From an uncultured Collinsella sp. (GTDB lineage Bacteria > Actinomycetota > Coriobacteriia > Coriobacteriales > Coriobacteriaceae), in the NCBI GenBank assembly GCA_934655835.1, contig CAKUHM010000070.1:1-7147 (forward strand): a DNA stretch of 7,147 nt, written 5' to 3'. The number at the start of each line of letters is the position of its first letter. Within the stretch, counting starts at the first letter, position 1. Below the pieces are notes generated by a model. It saw only the letters and a program-made list of their open reading frames with translations, was not told where the DNA came from and did no database searches. Positions 5,864-7,147 of the stretch are shown one piece after another. The translations under genes were made by a program, and so were the position numbers.

Positions 5864-5890
5864 ATGTATCTGAAGATCGACATGTTCTAG
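5864..5890 (+). CDS. Possible 8-codon leader ORF (MYLKIDMF) ending in UAG
   Basis: The ATG at 5864 has a good Shine-Dalgarno (GAAGGG, 5852-5857) six bases upstream and is followed by eight codons and TAG (5888-5890). An in-frame ATG at 5858 abuts the Shine-Dalgarno and is a less likely start. The ORF ends 81 bases before prfA, whose product terminates at UAG and UAA. A regulatory leader peptide that senses RF1 activity is an attractive inference, but an ORF this short can easily occur by chance. Confidence 0.35.
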   Translation: MYLKIDMF

Positions 5891-5909
5891 CCGGGCTTAC
5901 CCCCGCAGT

Positions 5910-5922
5910 GGCGCCGCGCGCC
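5910..5922 (+). other. Short GC hairpin in the prfA leader
   Basis: GGCGC (5910-5914) pairs with GCGCC (5918-5922) around a CGC loop. A weaker CGGG/CCCG pairing (5892-5895 with 5902-5905) lies just upstream. Both fall between the UAG of the possible leader ORF and the prfA Shine-Dalgarno, where a stalled ribosome could affect them. No U-tract follows directly. Confidence 0.3.
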
Positions 5923-5971
5923 CCATCAATTCTGCCGATTTTCACCTTCACGCATATAAAGGAGTCCCGCC

Positions 5972-7039
5972 ATGCGCGACAAGCTCGAAAAGATCATTAA
6001 GGCCTACGAGGAGCTCGAAAAGAAGCTCTCCGACCCGGCCGTCGCCTCCGACATCAAGGAGTTCACGCGCCTCAACAAGGAGTATGCGCACCAGTCCGAC
6101 CTCATCGCCGCCTCGCGCGAGTACATCGGCGCGCTCGATGACATCGAGGCCGCCAAGGAGATGCTCCGCGACACCACCGATGCCGACGAGAAGGAGATGC
6201 TCCAGATGGACATCTCCGAGAACGAGGAAAAGCTTCCCCAACTCGAGGAAGACATCAAGTACATGCTCATCCCGAGCGACCCCAACGACGACAAGAACAC
6301 CATCGTCGAGATCCGCTCCGCCGCCGGTGGTGACGAGGCCGCCATCTTTGCCGGTGACCTGTACAAGATGTATCAGCGCTTCTGCGAGTCGCGCGGCTGG
6401 AAGACCACCGTGCTCGACTCCAGCCCCAGCGAGGCCGGCGGCTTTAAGTCCATTGAGTTCAAGGTCGAGGGCGACCGCGTCTACTCCGTCATGAAGTTCG
6501 AGTCCGGCGTCCATCGCGTCCAGCGCGTCCCCAAGACCGAGTCCCAGGGTCGCATCCAGACCTCCACGGCAACCGTCGCCGTGCTTCCCGAGGCCGAGGA
6601 GATCGACGTTCAGATCAACCAGTCCGACCTGCGCATCGACACCTACTGCGCCTCCGGCCCTGGCGGTCAGTGCGTTAACACCACCTACTCCGCCGTGCGC
6701 ATCACCCACCTGCCCACCAACACCGTGGTGCAGTCGCAGGAGCAGCGCTCCCAGATTCAGAACCGCGAGGTCTGCATGCAGATGCTGCGCGCCCGTCTGT
6801 ACGAGATGGAGCTCGAGAAGCAGCAGGCTGAGCTTGGCGCCGAGCGTCAGAGCCAGATTGGCCATGGTAACCGTTCTGAGAAGATCCGCACCTACAACCA
6901 GCCCCAGGACCGCGTGACCGATCACCGCATCGGCTTCAACTCCACCTACAACGGCGTCCTTCTGGGCGACCAGCTCGGCACCGTCATCGAGGCGCTCGCC
7001 GCCGCCGAGCGAGCCGAGAAGCTGGCCCAGGCCGTGTAG
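5972..7039 (+). CDS. prfA: Peptide chain release factor 1 (RF1)
   Basis: A 355-residue class I release factor that recognises UAA and UAG in the ribosomal A site and triggers peptidyl-tRNA hydrolysis. An N-terminal helical coiled-coil domain spans about 1-100. The PCRF region starts near EIRSAAGGDEA (113-123). The anticodon-like tripeptide is P187-K188-T189 inside HRVQRVPKTESQGRI, and the catalytic GGQ is at 231-233 in SGPGGQCVNTT. The C-terminal SEKIRTYNQPQDRVTDHRIG stretch (302-321) is typical of the family. Position 188 varies between RF1 proteins (Ala, Val and Glu are known), so Lys is acceptable; the Cys after GGQ is less usual than His or Ser. AAAGGAG (5958-5964), 7 bases before the ATG, supports the start. 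Its own stop is TAG. A terminator follows at once, so prmC, which methylates the GGQ glutamine, is not co-transcribed. Confidence 0.97.
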   Translation: MRDKLEKIIKAYEELEKKLSDPAVASDIKEFTRLNKEYAHQSDLIAASREYIGALDDIEAAKEMLRDTTDADEKEMLQMDISENEEKLPQLEEDIKYMLIPSDPNDDKNTIVEIRSAAGGDEAAIFAGDLYKMYQRFCESRGWKTTVLDSSPSEAGGFKSIEFKVEGDRVYSVMKFESGVHRVQRVPKTESQGRIQTSTATVAVLPEAEEIDVQINQSDLRIDTYCASGPGGQCVNTTYSAVRITHLPTNTVVQSQEQRSQIQNREVCMQMLRARLYEMELEKQQAELGAERQSQIGHGNRSEKIRTYNQPQDRVTDHRIGFNSTYNGVLLGDQLGTVIEALAAAERAEKLAQAV

Positions 7040-7110
7040 GTTACGCGGTTCTACGAACCGCGTAACCGGCCGACGCTGCAAACGCCCCTAAGCGGCAATC
7101 TGACGTTCAA
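7039..7110 (+). repeat. 3'-end module copy 2 after prfA
   Basis: GGTTACGCGGTTC (7039-7051) pairs perfectly, over 13 pairs, with GAACCGCGTAACC (7055-7067) around a TAC loop; the stem begins with the G of the prfA stop codon. GCCGACGCTGC (7069-7079), 16 variable bases and CAATCTGACGTTCAA (7096-7110) follow, as in copy 1 after the epimerase. The outer stem sequence differs between copies but stays paired, while GTTCTAC and GAAC near the loop are shared. Confidence 0.78.
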
Positions 7111-7119
7111 TCGTCGGTC

Positions 7120-7147
7120 GCGTACCAAAGTACGCTTCCCTCCTCTT
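7120..7147 (+). terminator. Terminator after prfA
   Basis: GCGTAC (7120-7125) pairs with GTACGC (7130-7135) around CAAA and is followed by the pyrimidine tract TTCCCTCCTCTT, which runs to the window edge. The T content is modest. Its place directly behind the repeated module parallels the terminator after copy 1, so it is probably the end of the prfA transcript. Confidence 0.6.

Noticed and set aside
5626..6000. 124-codon plus-strand frame bridging the M20 end, the gap and the prfA start
   Set aside because: It lies out of frame in both genes and crosses the REP-like repeat; the product is Pro/His/Arg-rich.
5948..7081. A 377-codon minus-strand open frame opposite prfA
   Set aside because: It is low-complexity in Leu, Gly, Val and Asp and mirrors the sense codon bias; prfA on the other strand is unambiguous.

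Overview
The window is GC-rich with strongly GC-ending codons, AT-richer islands between genes and ordinary bacterial Shine-Dalgarno sites. The gene set and the intergenic repeats suggest a Coriobacteriia gut bacterium of the Collinsella type. That is an inference from composition and protein style; no marker in the window proves it. All genes lie on the + strand.

Layout. Bases 2-43 look like the last 13 codons of an upstream gene. A LacX-type aldose 1-epimerase (123-1016) follows, closed by a two-part 3' module: a hairpin starting at the stop codon, two conserved unpaired blocks, then a rho-independent terminator. The 325-base gap 1017-1341 holds that module, a REP-like palindrome of the kind associated with RAYT transposases (1202-1238), a candidate extended -10 promoter and a leader hairpin touching the next Shine-Dalgarno. 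I see nothing in 1129-1201.

Next comes a three-gene polar amino acid ABC importer: a lipoprotein binding protein with a Tat-type signal (1342-2268), a permease with an unusual extra N-terminal membrane domain (2278-3426) and a GlnQ-type ATPase (3449-4234). Behind a strong hairpin with no U-tract lies a complete M20 metallohydrolase of the carboxypeptidase S / PM20D1 type (4307-5722). One coherent reading is that the importer brings in amino acids or small amino-acid derivatives and the cytoplasmic M20 enzyme releases free amino acids from N-acyl or dipeptide substrates. The link rests only on adjacency.

The 249-base gap 5723-5971 holds a second copy of the REP-like palindrome, a candidate promoter and inverted repeat, and a possible 8-codon leader ORF ending in UAG. 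After it comes prfA (peptide chain release factor 1, 5972-7039). prfA ends in a second copy of the 3' module, with a different but fully paired hairpin stem and its own terminator, so it appears to be transcribed without prmC.

Most interesting items: the two-copy 3'-end module with covarying stems anchored on stop codons; the UAG-terminated leader ORF before the gene for the factor that reads UAG; the PM20D1-like hydrolase; the extended permease; and the absence of UGA among all stop codons in the window. No dedicated defence or mobile gene, tRNA, rRNA or CRISPR array is visible.
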